Shown here: one piece after another, positions 35,582 to 47,100 of the stretch
Layout of the letters: each line of letters begins with the position of its first letter
Position numbering within the stretch: the stretch's first letter is position 1
Source: Turbatrix aceti
Taxonomy: Eukaryota > Nematoda > Chromadorea > Rhabditida > Panagrolaimidae
NCBI GenBank assembly: GCA_963969345.1
Contig: OZ017766.1
Span: forward strand, 5,332,001 to 5,396,000
Direction: 5' to 3'
DNA: 64,000 bases
Notes under the pieces: model-generated
Database searches by the model: none
Seen by the model: only the letters and a program-made list of their open reading frames with translations
Told to the model about the DNA's origin: nothing
Position numbers and translations under genes: made by a program

Positions 35582-36408
35582 TCTTGATAAAATTGATGTA
35601 TAGTACTTATGTTGAAAGGAACTGAACATTAACGCTAAAAGGTGTTTTACGTTTGGGTTTTATGTAGGTTTTTAAGATCATGCAAGCAATGACAAATTTT
35701 AAGGTTTGAAAAATTTTAGGCAATCTTTGTTTTTTAGAAAAAAAGTTTACTAGTACAATATGTTTTTTTAAAACACCCGGAAAGCATGTTTGCTTCGTTT
35801 TTCAACTTTCAGGTCAAAAAAACACCTTTTTTCCGGTTCATTGAAAAACGTCGATAAAAGGAACACTGGATGTCTCTCCTCAAAAACCCCCCAAGACATC
35901 GATTGGGTAGTCAAATTGAACTTTTTGCGAGTTGGTTGATGGATTGAGCTGACGGAACGAAGGAGGAGGATTGGTAGAGAGATCTGCACGCTCTCCGCCT
36001 GGCCGCCTGCAGTTTTGCAACCAACCTCGTGCACGCTGTGCAACAAGAACGGGGAGGATAATATTAGCTGATGTTAGATATACAACGTATGTACTTATGC
36101 AAAAAGAAGCCTTGTCAAGAGTTGAAATTGCTCCCGTTGCTTTTGGTGTAAAACATGTCAAACATAAGCTTTTATGTATTTCGAATACTTTTTAAATCTG
36201 AAATTGTGGTTTTCATGTCAAATTTAAATTTTTTAAGGTACATTTGAACAAAAATATTAAATCCTATTTTATTGATTTTCTACAACATTGTAGGGTGAGT
36301 GCATTGACTTTTAGTCACGTGATCGGTGCACTTTTTTTTAAAGTTGTTGAAATTCATCAGACAAAATAAAAATAGTGGAACTAAAGACATTGAACCGATT
36401 TTAGAAAC

Positions 36409-36475
36409 TGAAACCTTTGATCGATTTTTGGATTTTATTGACAATGACAAATCGTTCAAAACCCAATTTTAGAAA
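36409..36475 (+). pseudogene. Relic of GTPase-cluster C-terminal exon
   Basis: ACCTTTGATCGATTTTTGGA followed by TTTTATTGAC is identical to the TFDRFLDFID-coding DNA of copy D (about 35206-35231). The match decays over the next 40 bp, where a TAG follows. It is a short remnant about 0.8 kb beyond copy D, showing that the array once extended further. Confidence 0.6.
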
Positions 36476-36479
36476 TTAA

Positions 36480-39400
36480 AAAAATTTGTTGTCGAAAACT
36501 TTTTTTTAACAAAAGTTTATCATTTGTGCGTGTCTGACTGATGTTTCCCCCGTTTTCTTCAAAATTTTGTACCGTAAATTTAAGTCAGCAGACTCCATGA
36601 TCAATGATTTCTGTGTTTGTCGTCTCTAAAGTGTTTGTCATTTGATCGCTTTTTATTTTTTATAAGTGCAATCTGGCTTTATTTTTCCTCACTTGATGGT
36701 TTTTTTCTAAATATTTGTCCCTGTTCTGTACTTATCGGAGACTACATAAGCAATTCGTGTCTTTCGCACCTCGGGATAGTTCCTCAACAGAGCTCGGCAG
36801 TTAAGGGTAACTTTATTCCATCATTACATTGTTTGAATCCACATTGTGATTCGAAACCTTTCCTACGAACTTTCATGTCATTTTTTTACGTGTCAGACTT
36901 TCTTCTTTGTCTGACAATTTTGTCTGAAAAAAAAGCTGTTGATGTGCGCGGAATTGCGAAGAGCATGTTTGTAGTGATTTTATGTTGCATTAAATTTCAA
37001 GTGCTACCTTTAATTTTTTTTAGTTACACGGTGTGTATTTGCATTTGATTTCTATAGAATTCCTCGGGTGCACGAAAGATTTTATGTTTGATTTAAAAGT
37101 ACACGAACTTTTTTTTGGGCGTGATTTAGGAATTTTGATCAATGTTTGATTTTTGATTTTCGAACCTGTACAATTTTTTGAAAAACCTTCAGTTGTCTTA
37201 AAAAAATATTTGCATTTTTTTGAAAAAAATTTCAAATTTGACAAAAAATGAAAAAAATTGAGTAAAAAATAGTTTTCATTTTCACCGTAAAAAAATTTTG
37301 ACACGCAAAAAATGCTATTTCACTCGTTTTTAGTCGAGCCTTCGCCCGTGCAGGTTTTTTTTCCACTGCCCAACTTCTCGTTTCCAAGCAGCGAAACCAT
37401 AGCAATATCAATGAAAAAGAAATGAGAAGAAAAAAAGTCTGTTTTCCTCGTTTTTTTCCCGCACACTTGTTATGCATCCAAGTCATCACGACACGCTTGG
37501 GTTCTGCTGCGGTTGGTTGTCGTCTTCTTCGTCGGCGTCTTCGTCGTTCCGAAGACAATGACAGCTGTGTGACCACTGACATGACCACGAAAAAAAAACA
37601 TAGGAAAGCCATCGTTGTGACGTCTTTATTTTTTTTTCTTGGCTGGGAGATACATATTTCATATTTATTGGGTTCTCTGAGTAGTTCTAACGATTTTTTA
37701 GCCGCTTTTTGAATGTTTTTTGGGGTGTTCCACGATGAAATGCATTTTTTGTCTGTGGTGTTTAAAAATGGAATTTAATGAGAAAAGTTCGTTTTATGAC
37801 GTCATTGAAAGGATATTAATTGAAAAACTTTATTTTTGAAATTCATGTCATAAATATACATTTTTCGAAAATCAATCCAATTTAATACAAAAAATAAAAA
37901 TTTAGGTTTTCGTTTTTGTTTTTTGCATTCCAATTTTTTTCCTGTTAAATGCAGGCATGTTTTTGTCACATGCCAAACCTATTTTCTTCCTTTGTGCCTA
38001 AAACCGCTCTGTCTCGCCCAGACTTCCGTATAACCAACCTCCTCTGGGCATGAGTCGAGTCAAGTCGAGTCCATTCGCATCAGACTGATTTTCGGCTCGA
38101 CCAAAGGTCGCAGGGTTGAGTCAAGTCCAACTCCGTCTAGGGAAGAAAAAAGGATATCTATTAGGTTCGAGATTGATGTCCCGTTGGAGAATTGGTTTTC
38201 AGTGGACTCCAAAGCCGGACTGTTATTTAAAATTGCTTTTTTTATAGCAAAAAGAACTGCTGATTTTCGAAAACCAAAAAAAAAGGATTTGAACTTTTAT
38301 ATTACATATTTATTTGTCAAATTTTTTTTCTGTGAATTTTCGTACACACAGAGTGCAAAGAGAAAGAAAAAAAAATTAGTTTTTGGTTGTAAAAGTTGTG
38401 TTGAACATAAATTGTATTACTTACCAGTTGGGTTTAATTTAGTATGATATCACTATTTTTTTTTATTTCTTGTTCGCGCTACTCGGGTGTCAAGTGGCAC
38501 GTTTCTTGCCACTTCTACGTAAAACCTCCACCCGCATACTCCCCCTACTTGTTGGTAGTCAGTCAGTCACTCACTCACTCACTCGTCAGCAAGTTTACAA
38601 CCTTTGATACAATTTTTTATGTTTGACAAGAAAAATGGCATATTTGAATTTTTACGTTTTTTATGCGTTTTTCAAATTTCGAAACCATTTGCTTTCATTT
38701 TTTATACATATTTGGACGAAATTTAGACTTTCACGTTCACGCGTGAAAATAGTAATATTTATCTGTACAAGCCAGGGGGCATGGATGGGTGCATCATGAT
38801 CGTGTGCCTCTGGCTGGACCAAAGAGAAAAAAAACAGGATGGGATGCTTCACATCAGGCAGTGAAGATTTTTTTTGCACGCTACTCATTCACTCATGTCA
38901 GTCACTCTGTCAGTTACGGGCCATAATGGCATGCTGCGGCAGGGTGAAAAAAAGTGTGATACACGTGTAGGGGTTTTTTATTTTTAAATCTTTCTTTAAA
39001 ATAGAAAATAAATATTTTTTTAGGAAATTTTGGAATTTTTGGCGTTCGGGATTAATTTTTTGAATTCGGAACTTAAAAAAAAATTTGGATCACTAAAAGA
39101 AATTTTTATCAATCAAATTCGGTAAAAACAATTTTTATCAATCAAATTCGGTAAAACAATTTTTATGTTTACCGTGTTATCTAATTTATCGGTGTAAAAA
39201 ATTACATTTTTTTTGTAATTGTTGCCAATTTTTTTCAGCATTTTTCCAAATTTGGTATTTTTTATCCAAAAAATCTGATGTCAATCAAAAATAAATTTCA
39301 ATACTGACGGCACTAAATTTTTTTTTGTTAAAATGGGTTTTTTTTCAGGATGTCTAGCCCCTAAAAAGCCATGCTCTAAAACTCAGAATGTCCCCGGTTT

Positions 39401-42400
39401 GCGTTCAAACCCATCCAGCCGCCAGCAGGCCTGCCGCATGCCTTTCCCCGCTCCTCGTGTGCGTGCCTTGAGATTGCCTGTCCCTGTCCTCTGGGCATCT
39501 CATTTCCCTCTCAGCGACGAGAGTGAGCAGGGGAAAGGGGGGGGGGGTTTGCCAGAACTCATGCCAGCGGTTGGTTGTTGTGGTCGGACGTTGGACGTCG
39601 GACGTCGGACGTCGGACGTAGGACGTCTGGCTGACGTGAGGAGGTCTTGCCGCGTTGTCACCTCAACGCAGGCTGGCTGGCTGGCATATGTACATACAAA
39701 CGTACGACTCTCGTCTTCTCGGCCTCCCGAGGGCTGGGATCTCTTGCCAACCGACCGACCGACCAACGGACCGACGGACATCAATGATGTCTTGGCACGC
39801 AGAGCCGGCAACGGCAGCTCAGGCTCACTGCTGCTAAATATTTATTTACTACCCCGGTTTTTCCCTCTTATTGACGGCTGGTTTATTTTTTAGCCGTCTT
39901 CTGACTTCTGGTTTGTTAAAATTATTTTTTGCTATCGATTGCGGTTTTTTTGGGGTTTATTTTGAAAAAATATTTTAAAAAAAGTTTGCCGTTTAATAAA
40001 CTTTTTGAACCGCCAACTACCGTTTTTTTCTAGTTTGCAGTTCCTCGTTTTTTCGGAACATTCACAAAAATGTTCCCATTTTATTTTTTGTCAACTTTTC
40101 CGTGAATTCAAATCATTTCTTGCAACATTTTTTTTGCAATTATAAACGTTATACATACAATTAATTATTTTTTGCTGTTAAAAGCGATTTATCATTTTTC
40201 AGAGTTAAAAAAAGCTTTTCACCTGTCAAATACGCGGTTAATATTTTTTTAGTAAGCATGGGATTTTTTGCTCTGTGTTAGAAGAATTGAGTGATACGTC
40301 ATGTTATAATAATCCGTTTGTATTATATCCTCTTCATGCCGGCTAATCACGCTACAAAAATATACAATGTGACGTTTTTGTACTTTTAGCATACTTTTTT
40401 TTTATATTTTTTAAATGTGTTATTTTTGCATATTTTTTTTATTTTAAAAAAGCATCCTCTTTTGAAATTTTGTTGACTCTTAGAAATCTGTTTCAGTAAA
40501 AAATAAAATTTCAAAAGTAATCACAAAAATTTACGTTTTTTTCTTTTTTTATAAAATGCCAAAAAAATTGCGTGAAAATATTTCTTTCGGACCCAAAAAT
40601 AGGATTCCGGATTATCTGCAGCTTTGAAAAAAATGATAGCTTGTAATTAAAAAATTTCATTAAGCCGAGTATATTTTTACGTAGAGTCTAAAAATCTGAG
40701 CATAAACCCCCATTTTCTCATTCGCTTGCCACATTTATCACATTTATTTCTTCAGTTCATCCCAAAGCTTGTTTGCTGACTACTACTACTCCTACTTTTT
40801 CTTCCTTGTATGCCAATTGCTTGGTTCTTTTATAAATGATGTGGATTGGCCTTTTCTCCTCACGGAGTTGTCTTGTCTTCCTCCCAGATAGCCGAGCCTG
40901 GCCTGGCCTTGAGGCGCGTCCCCGTGAAAACCCGCGACCGACCACAGAGAGCGAGCACAAAATAAAATATAGTATGTACAATGTTATAAAAAAAGATGCC
41001 CTACAGAACCACCAACCATCCAACCAGCCAGCCAACCCATGCTCAGTCTGACAAACAGCTTGAGCGCATCTATGGAGTTACTAGTCCTTCTTCTCCCCCC
41101 CTAGAGAAAGCCAGATAGAGAAAGACTGCAGCGTGGCACAACGGCACAAGTTAACCGTGTCCGTGCCGCTTTTGTTGTCGACACGCTAGTTCTAGTTCGT
41201 TCTAGTAGTTCTATTTAGTCCTGCTGCTGCTGCTGCCGTCGGCCACCGCCGCACACGCACATTCAAAAATACACGGGGCGCAAAAAAACGGTCAATATGT
41301 CTTTTCGTCTCCCCTTCCTTACGGCGTCGGACGCCGGCTGTGGCGATGGCGGCCATGACCGTGAGTGAAGTGAGAATACACTCTGCTCGGGGGAAAGAGC
41401 CCTCCTTCTTCTTTTTTTTCGTCCCGTGGACTCGTGTTCTTTTCTCGTCGTTTATCTTATTCTTGTCTTGTCTTCATAATGCATCAAATTTTACATTTGG
41501 ATTTTTTTTGATCGCGTTGTCATTCTTCTTTGCCGTCAGAAAATTCGTAATTGCAAGCCATTGCGGCTTGCACTATGGTCGATGGATTTCTTTTTTTATC
41601 TCCTCTGGAGTACATTAGATGCCATTCTGCTTTAACTATCAGAAAGAGTGTTACCGAGGTCGTTACGATGGATTCGATTCTATTACTGTACCGTTCCATT
41701 AATTTTAATTCACTGAAAAATGGATAAATGTGTTTCTTTTTTGTTTTTTAACGTCTTTAAAAAATTTTTAACATACGGAAAAAAATGGATTTAAAATATA
41801 TTTTGAATAGAAAATAAGAAATCCGGAGTTTCTAAAAAACTCGTTTTGTGGTGCAGGTGGTTAAAACCAGGCGCACACGCGCTGGAGGCCTAACACGTGG
41901 CCGCCGAACGAACGAAGAACGCCCTGGTTCGTTCCCGGTAGCAGACCTGTGCTTGCTTGCTCGTTCGTTCCACCGTTACCCTTCCGGCAAAAAGCTCTTA
42001 CAAAACCACAACCCGAACGCAGAGTCGCTAGTTATGCCATTTGAAATGCATTACTAGTGCTAAACGTTGTTCGAATATTACACCTCTCTTTCTCGGGATT
42101 TCTTCATTACTTGATTATTGGCTTTGGAATCTCCCCAGATTGCGGACATATGATTTTTGTTTACTCTTTAAAAAAAACTTTCAATGATTTCAAACTCTTG
42201 ACATGTGAATGGGAAAGAAATCTGAAATAAAAAGGATAAAAAATATAGTGCACACAATTTTTTTTATTTTGTTTCTTTTTTTGTTCGAAATTTTTTTTAT
42301 TTAGCTTCTCGCTCGTGGCAGCAGCAGCAGACGCGTGTGGCGACGAACGCTGCACTGCTACTCTTCTATTCACTTCAGAATGCGTTGGATTACGTTGCTT

Positions 42401-44193
42401 TTTTTTTCTGTGCATGTGCCTCGTCGTCGATGCTGCATGCGCGCGGTCGGCCCAGAGGCAGGGCAGCGGGACAGCCGTTAGTAGTATTTCCGGACACACG
42501 CAAGCTTTCGTCGACGCCTTCGTCGACCAAGGAAAAAAAAGGGGGAAGGGAGGCAGCATGAGATGAGAAGGCCCCGGGAACTGGGGAGAGGGGGAGAAAA
42601 AAAAACGCAGCAGCACTGTGAAAGCTAACGAGTCCGCCTGACATCGCATCGGACATCGTCGTCGTCGTTGTCGTCGTCGTCGTTGTCAGCGTCGTCGTCG
42701 GGGAGCGCTGCGTTGCGTTGCCTTCGGCAAAAAAAAGAAAGAAAAAAAGACAGGCAGAGAAAAGAGGGCAACTTTCTTTTTTCTTCCCCTGGCACGCGTC
42801 TGTCTTTCTGGGGCCGGCTTCAGGCCCTTTCTTCTCTTCGCTTACGATGGACTGGCGCTTCTGACTGTCCTCTCCCGGCCAATTTCGAATTTTGAACCAA
42901 CCCCCACAAGAATCTTCCTGACACGTGCCATTGGGTTTTGAAAGCTTTCTATTTTTGACCTTTGTTTCAAATTTAATTACCACGTTGCAAATTGACTACT
43001 TGACGTTTTCTGAAAACCAATTACTGTTTCAAAAAATTTTTTTAGTTCATAAAAAAAAGTTGAGAATTCTAAATTGATTCTGCTTACGCAAGACACTTCT
43101 CGTGACAATCCTGACCAATTGTTGTTTTACTTTTTTTCATTCTTTTTACGCATTTATAATATTACAATTTGTATATTTATTTACAATCGAAATATTTTAT
43201 GATGCTGTACAGTGAGCATTCATGAGCTTATACCTTCAATCCTATGGGGTTACGGATATGTGATACTTTTGCAAGTACACTTTGCAAGTAAGGGGCTACC
43301 GACCGACCGACCCTTATAAAGCATGGTATAGTAAAGAAATTTTTTGTTGCCGATGTAAAAAAAAAACAGGGATGAGTCAGAAACAAGAAACAACCGTCAA
43401 TTGGGGGCCAATATAATATTTTTTGTCGGTTTTGTCCAAAAACTGAAAAACATTACGAATTGGGGTGAAATTGATTTTTTAGTTTTGGAACTTGGACTGA
43501 TTGTGAGAGGACATAAAAATGTCGTGTTGCGAGTACGAATTGAATCTTACCCATATCAGCTATCCAGAGGATGCGTGACGCATGCCACTTTGGCACCCAC
43601 GCTTTTTGTGACGCTGTTTCGGCATTTGTCGAGCTTGTCAATTGGATTAAAAACATTTGATAAAACAAAAAAAAAAGATTTCAATGATTTAAAAATTTTT
43701 TGAACGTTATTAGAATTTTTTTTTAATGGATCAATAAATATTTTTTTGAAAACAAAATTTTTTGACAAGTTTCTTAAATTTTTAAATTTATGAACAAAAT
43801 TAGATTCAAGTTTTAAAATTTCGCAAAAAAAAGGTTTAAAAAATTTTAAATTTCGTATGGTAAAAGTTTTCAAAAAAAATTTGTTGAACCGTTTGCGTTT
43901 CTCTCTTTTCCCCTCTGCTTTCACAATTATCGATTTGTGGTTATTCTATTTGATGACGGCACTGCTGCTGGCGGTCTCGGTTGCGGTTGTTCTTATGCGT
44001 GCCCTCCTTCCTTTCCACTGCCATGGCAAATGCTCTGGCTTCGGCTTCGGCTGTGGTTACGCGTGTATGCATGCATGCATGCATGCACGTACGTGTACGT
44101 ACTACATACGTGCCGTGGCACTTGCGTGTATCTCACTCAATTCATGTTCTCTTTCCCTTTTTTGGGTGTTTGCAGGAATGATATTGTAATAGA
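36480..44193. other. Long gene-free interval upstream of RGS7
   Basis: 7.7 kb of mostly A/T-rich sequence with GC-richer, low-complexity islands at about 39340-39830, 41030-41360, 41850-42050 and 42300-42900. These hold microsatellites: a GACGTCG repeat near 39585-39630, CCGACCGACC near 39755, GTCGTC runs near 42655-42705 and CGACCGACCGACC near 43300. Open frames here lack splice context and look like low-complexity artefacts. The interval may contain promoters or non-coding 5' exons of the RGS gene. Confidence 0.4.
44056..44108. repeat. Alternating purine-pyrimidine palindromic repeat
   Basis: GTATGCATGCATGCATGCAC followed by GTACGTGTACGTACTACATACGTG is a run of self-complementary tetramers. 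It could form cruciform or Z-DNA. It lies about 90 bp before the RGS7 start codon. Confidence 0.7.
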
Positions 44194-47100
44194 ATGACAT
44201 TTTCTCGAATTCGTGGTAATTCATCCGACGAAAAAATGGTACATCCTAACCACATTGTATACCGTAAAATGGAAATGCTCATTAACCAAATGCTAAATGG
44301 CGAAGACAGCGTACCAATCAAGACTGTCAAGTCATTTTTATCCAAGATTCCATCGGTTTTTACGGGACAGGATATCGTTGCATGGATTCTGCGAAATGTA
44401 GAAGTTGCCGATATCGGCGATGCCCTGCACCTCGCGCACCTCCTCTCTTCCCATGGATACGTCTTTCAAATTGACGACCACGTGTTAACCGTCAAAAATG
44501 ACGGAACTTTTTATCGATTTCAAACGCCGTACTTTTGGCCTTCTAATTGTTGGGAACCTGAAAACACGGATTACGGTATGTTTTTTTCCGTTTGCAAAAA
44601 ATTGATATTTTGAATAAAATGAAAATTTTTTGACGAAATTGGAAATTTCGATAAAATATCAATTCAAAAATAAAGCTTTCAAATAATTTTTTTACAAATT
44701 CGAAAAAATTCCAAATTTTTTTAGGTTTTTCGAAAAATTCAAAAAATTTTCTAATTTTTTTTTAATTTTTATCAGTTTCTGAAAATTTGTTTCTAAAATA
44801 TTAAAAAATTTTTTATATTCAATAAATTTTTTTCAGCCGTTTACTTGTGCAAACGAACGATGCAAAACAAAGCGCACCTCGAACTCGAAGATTTCGAAGC
44901 CGAAAACCTCGCCAAGCTCCAGAAACTCTTCAGTCGAAAGTGGGAATTTGTTTTCATGCAAGCGGAAGCTCAGTACAAAGTAGACAAGAAGCGAGATCGT
45001 CTCGAAAGGCAGATTCTCGACTCCCAGGAACGCGCATTCTGGGACGTCCATCGACCCGTGCCGGGATGCGTAAACACGACCGAGGTCGACTTCCGCAAAC
45101 TGAGTCGCTCCGGTCGACCAAAGTACAGCGCGTCAAATAACTCGGTCCACGCAGCGACGTGTAACGCAGACTGTCAGACCCATCACCAGCACATGCTGAG
45201 ATGCGCCATGATGGACTCATCGCCGTCGACGTCTGCCAATGCCGTGGCATCTTCGACGGCTGCGGCAGCGACGGCGGCCGAAGCAGCGAGAAATGCCGCG
45301 TCGGGAATTGCGCCTCAGCCGGCGGCAGGGACGAGCAACGCTAACGGCACGCTGACGAGAGGAGCTGGCGCCGCTGCTGGGGGTGCTGGAGCGGGCAGCT
45401 TCAAGTCTGGCAGCAGTTTGGGCTATCGGTAATTTTTTTTTTCTAAAAAAAAAATTTTTTTTGAAATTTGGAAAAAAATTGATTTTTGTGAAAAAAAAAT
45501 TATACAATTTTTTTAGTGACTCAAAAGTATACCACCAACGACCTGGACTCAGAAGATGCACCCATATGACGGATACACTCAAATACGAGATTGGAATTTT
45601 ACAAAACAGACTCGCAAAAAATGTTCTAAAAACGTCCAAAGTTATCGAAAAGTAAGTTTCCGGCAATAAAAAATTTTTTGAAATTTTTGCAAGTGATTAA
45701 AACATTTTAAAAATCTTAATAGGAATTTCTATATCGATTTTTTAACATTTGAGACATTTTTTTTAAATTTTTGTTTTTGTGTTAAAAATTTTTTGAACAC
45801 ACATTTTTTTACTTATTTGTGTATTTTTTCAGCTATCTACAATACTATGACCACCGCAAGGTCTTCGATGCGTTTTTCATACAACTGGGTAGTCCTTTGG
45901 ATCCATTTCAAGGACAACCGAATCCCTGGATCAGTGATACGGTTGATTTTTGGCAGCACGATAAATTGTAAGTTGCTACAATTTTTTGAATTCGGAATAA
46001 CAAAAATTCTTTTTTTTTTAGGTCAGATTTGAGTTGCAATACGGGTGACATCTCAACACGACGCTTGAAACTCTGGGAAGAATCATTCGAAGAGTTGCTC
46101 AGCGACGTACTTGGACGGGAAACATTGCAAAAATTTTTGGACAAAGAATATTCTGGTGAAAATCTTCGATTTTGGTGGGAAGTACAAAAATTGAGAAAGT
46201 GCAGTTGTCGAATGGTACCTGTATTGGTTACTGAGATTTACAATGAATTCATCGCACCCAATGCTACGTCACCTGTCAACATTGACTGCAAGGTTATGGA
46301 AATAACCGAAGAAAATCTCAACAATCCCAATCGATGGTCATTTGATGAAGCTGCGGTGAGTGCATAAAAAATTTATAAAAAAAATTAAAATCATGTAAAA
46401 ACAATTTTTTACAAAATTACAGCGGAAATAATTTTTGAACAAAAATTTTGAATTTCCCGTTGAAATTTTTTGTATTTAAAGGAATTGTTTTTTTTGCATT
46501 TAAAAATGCGAAATATTTTTTTTGATCTTCAACAAAATTTTTTTAGGACCACATATTCTGTCTAATGAAAAACGACAGTTACCAACGATTTTTGCGATCA
46601 GATATTTACCGAGATCTCGTAAACATATCCCGCAAGAAGGTCAGTTTACAACTTTTTGTTTTGAATTTTGTTTTTATTTTTTTATAAATTACGTTTAACT
46701 TGTCAGAACGTATATGTAGCGTAGCATAGTTATTTTTTTCCTTTTTTTTTGATTACGTACAGTAATTCATGTTTAACATGGCAAGAAACAAATTTATCTA
46801 TCCTCCAACTTACACCTCCCATGTCCCCCTACCCTCCAGGCTATTCCATTGGTTGATGACAGCGTCGAGTTGTATCACGCTTTTTTTGGACAACGCAACC
46901 CTGTTTTTTTTTTGTTTCTTTTTGGATACGTCTCATTTCCTAATCTTGATAACAGTGCTGGTTTTTTTGTTGCTAACAATACATACTTTTTTTTCTGTTT
47001 TTTTGTACAAGCTTAGATATACTGTATATTTTTTTTAGTTTTTTTTTGTTGTACCCCAATATGCTTCTACTTTTTCTGTATTCCCGCTGATTTTTTTGTT

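Noticed and set aside
36617..37048. 144-residue hydrophobic open frame
   Set aside because: No splice context, no homology and T-rich composition, which gives Phe/Leu/Ile-rich frames by chance.
39333..39893. 186-residue open frame in a GC-rich island
   Set aside because: Driven by GACGTCG and CCGACC microsatellites; no recognisable domain.
42390..42983. Ser/Thr-rich open frames around 42.3-43.0 kb
   Set aside because: Caused by GTCGTC repeats, open on both strands, with no gene-like features.
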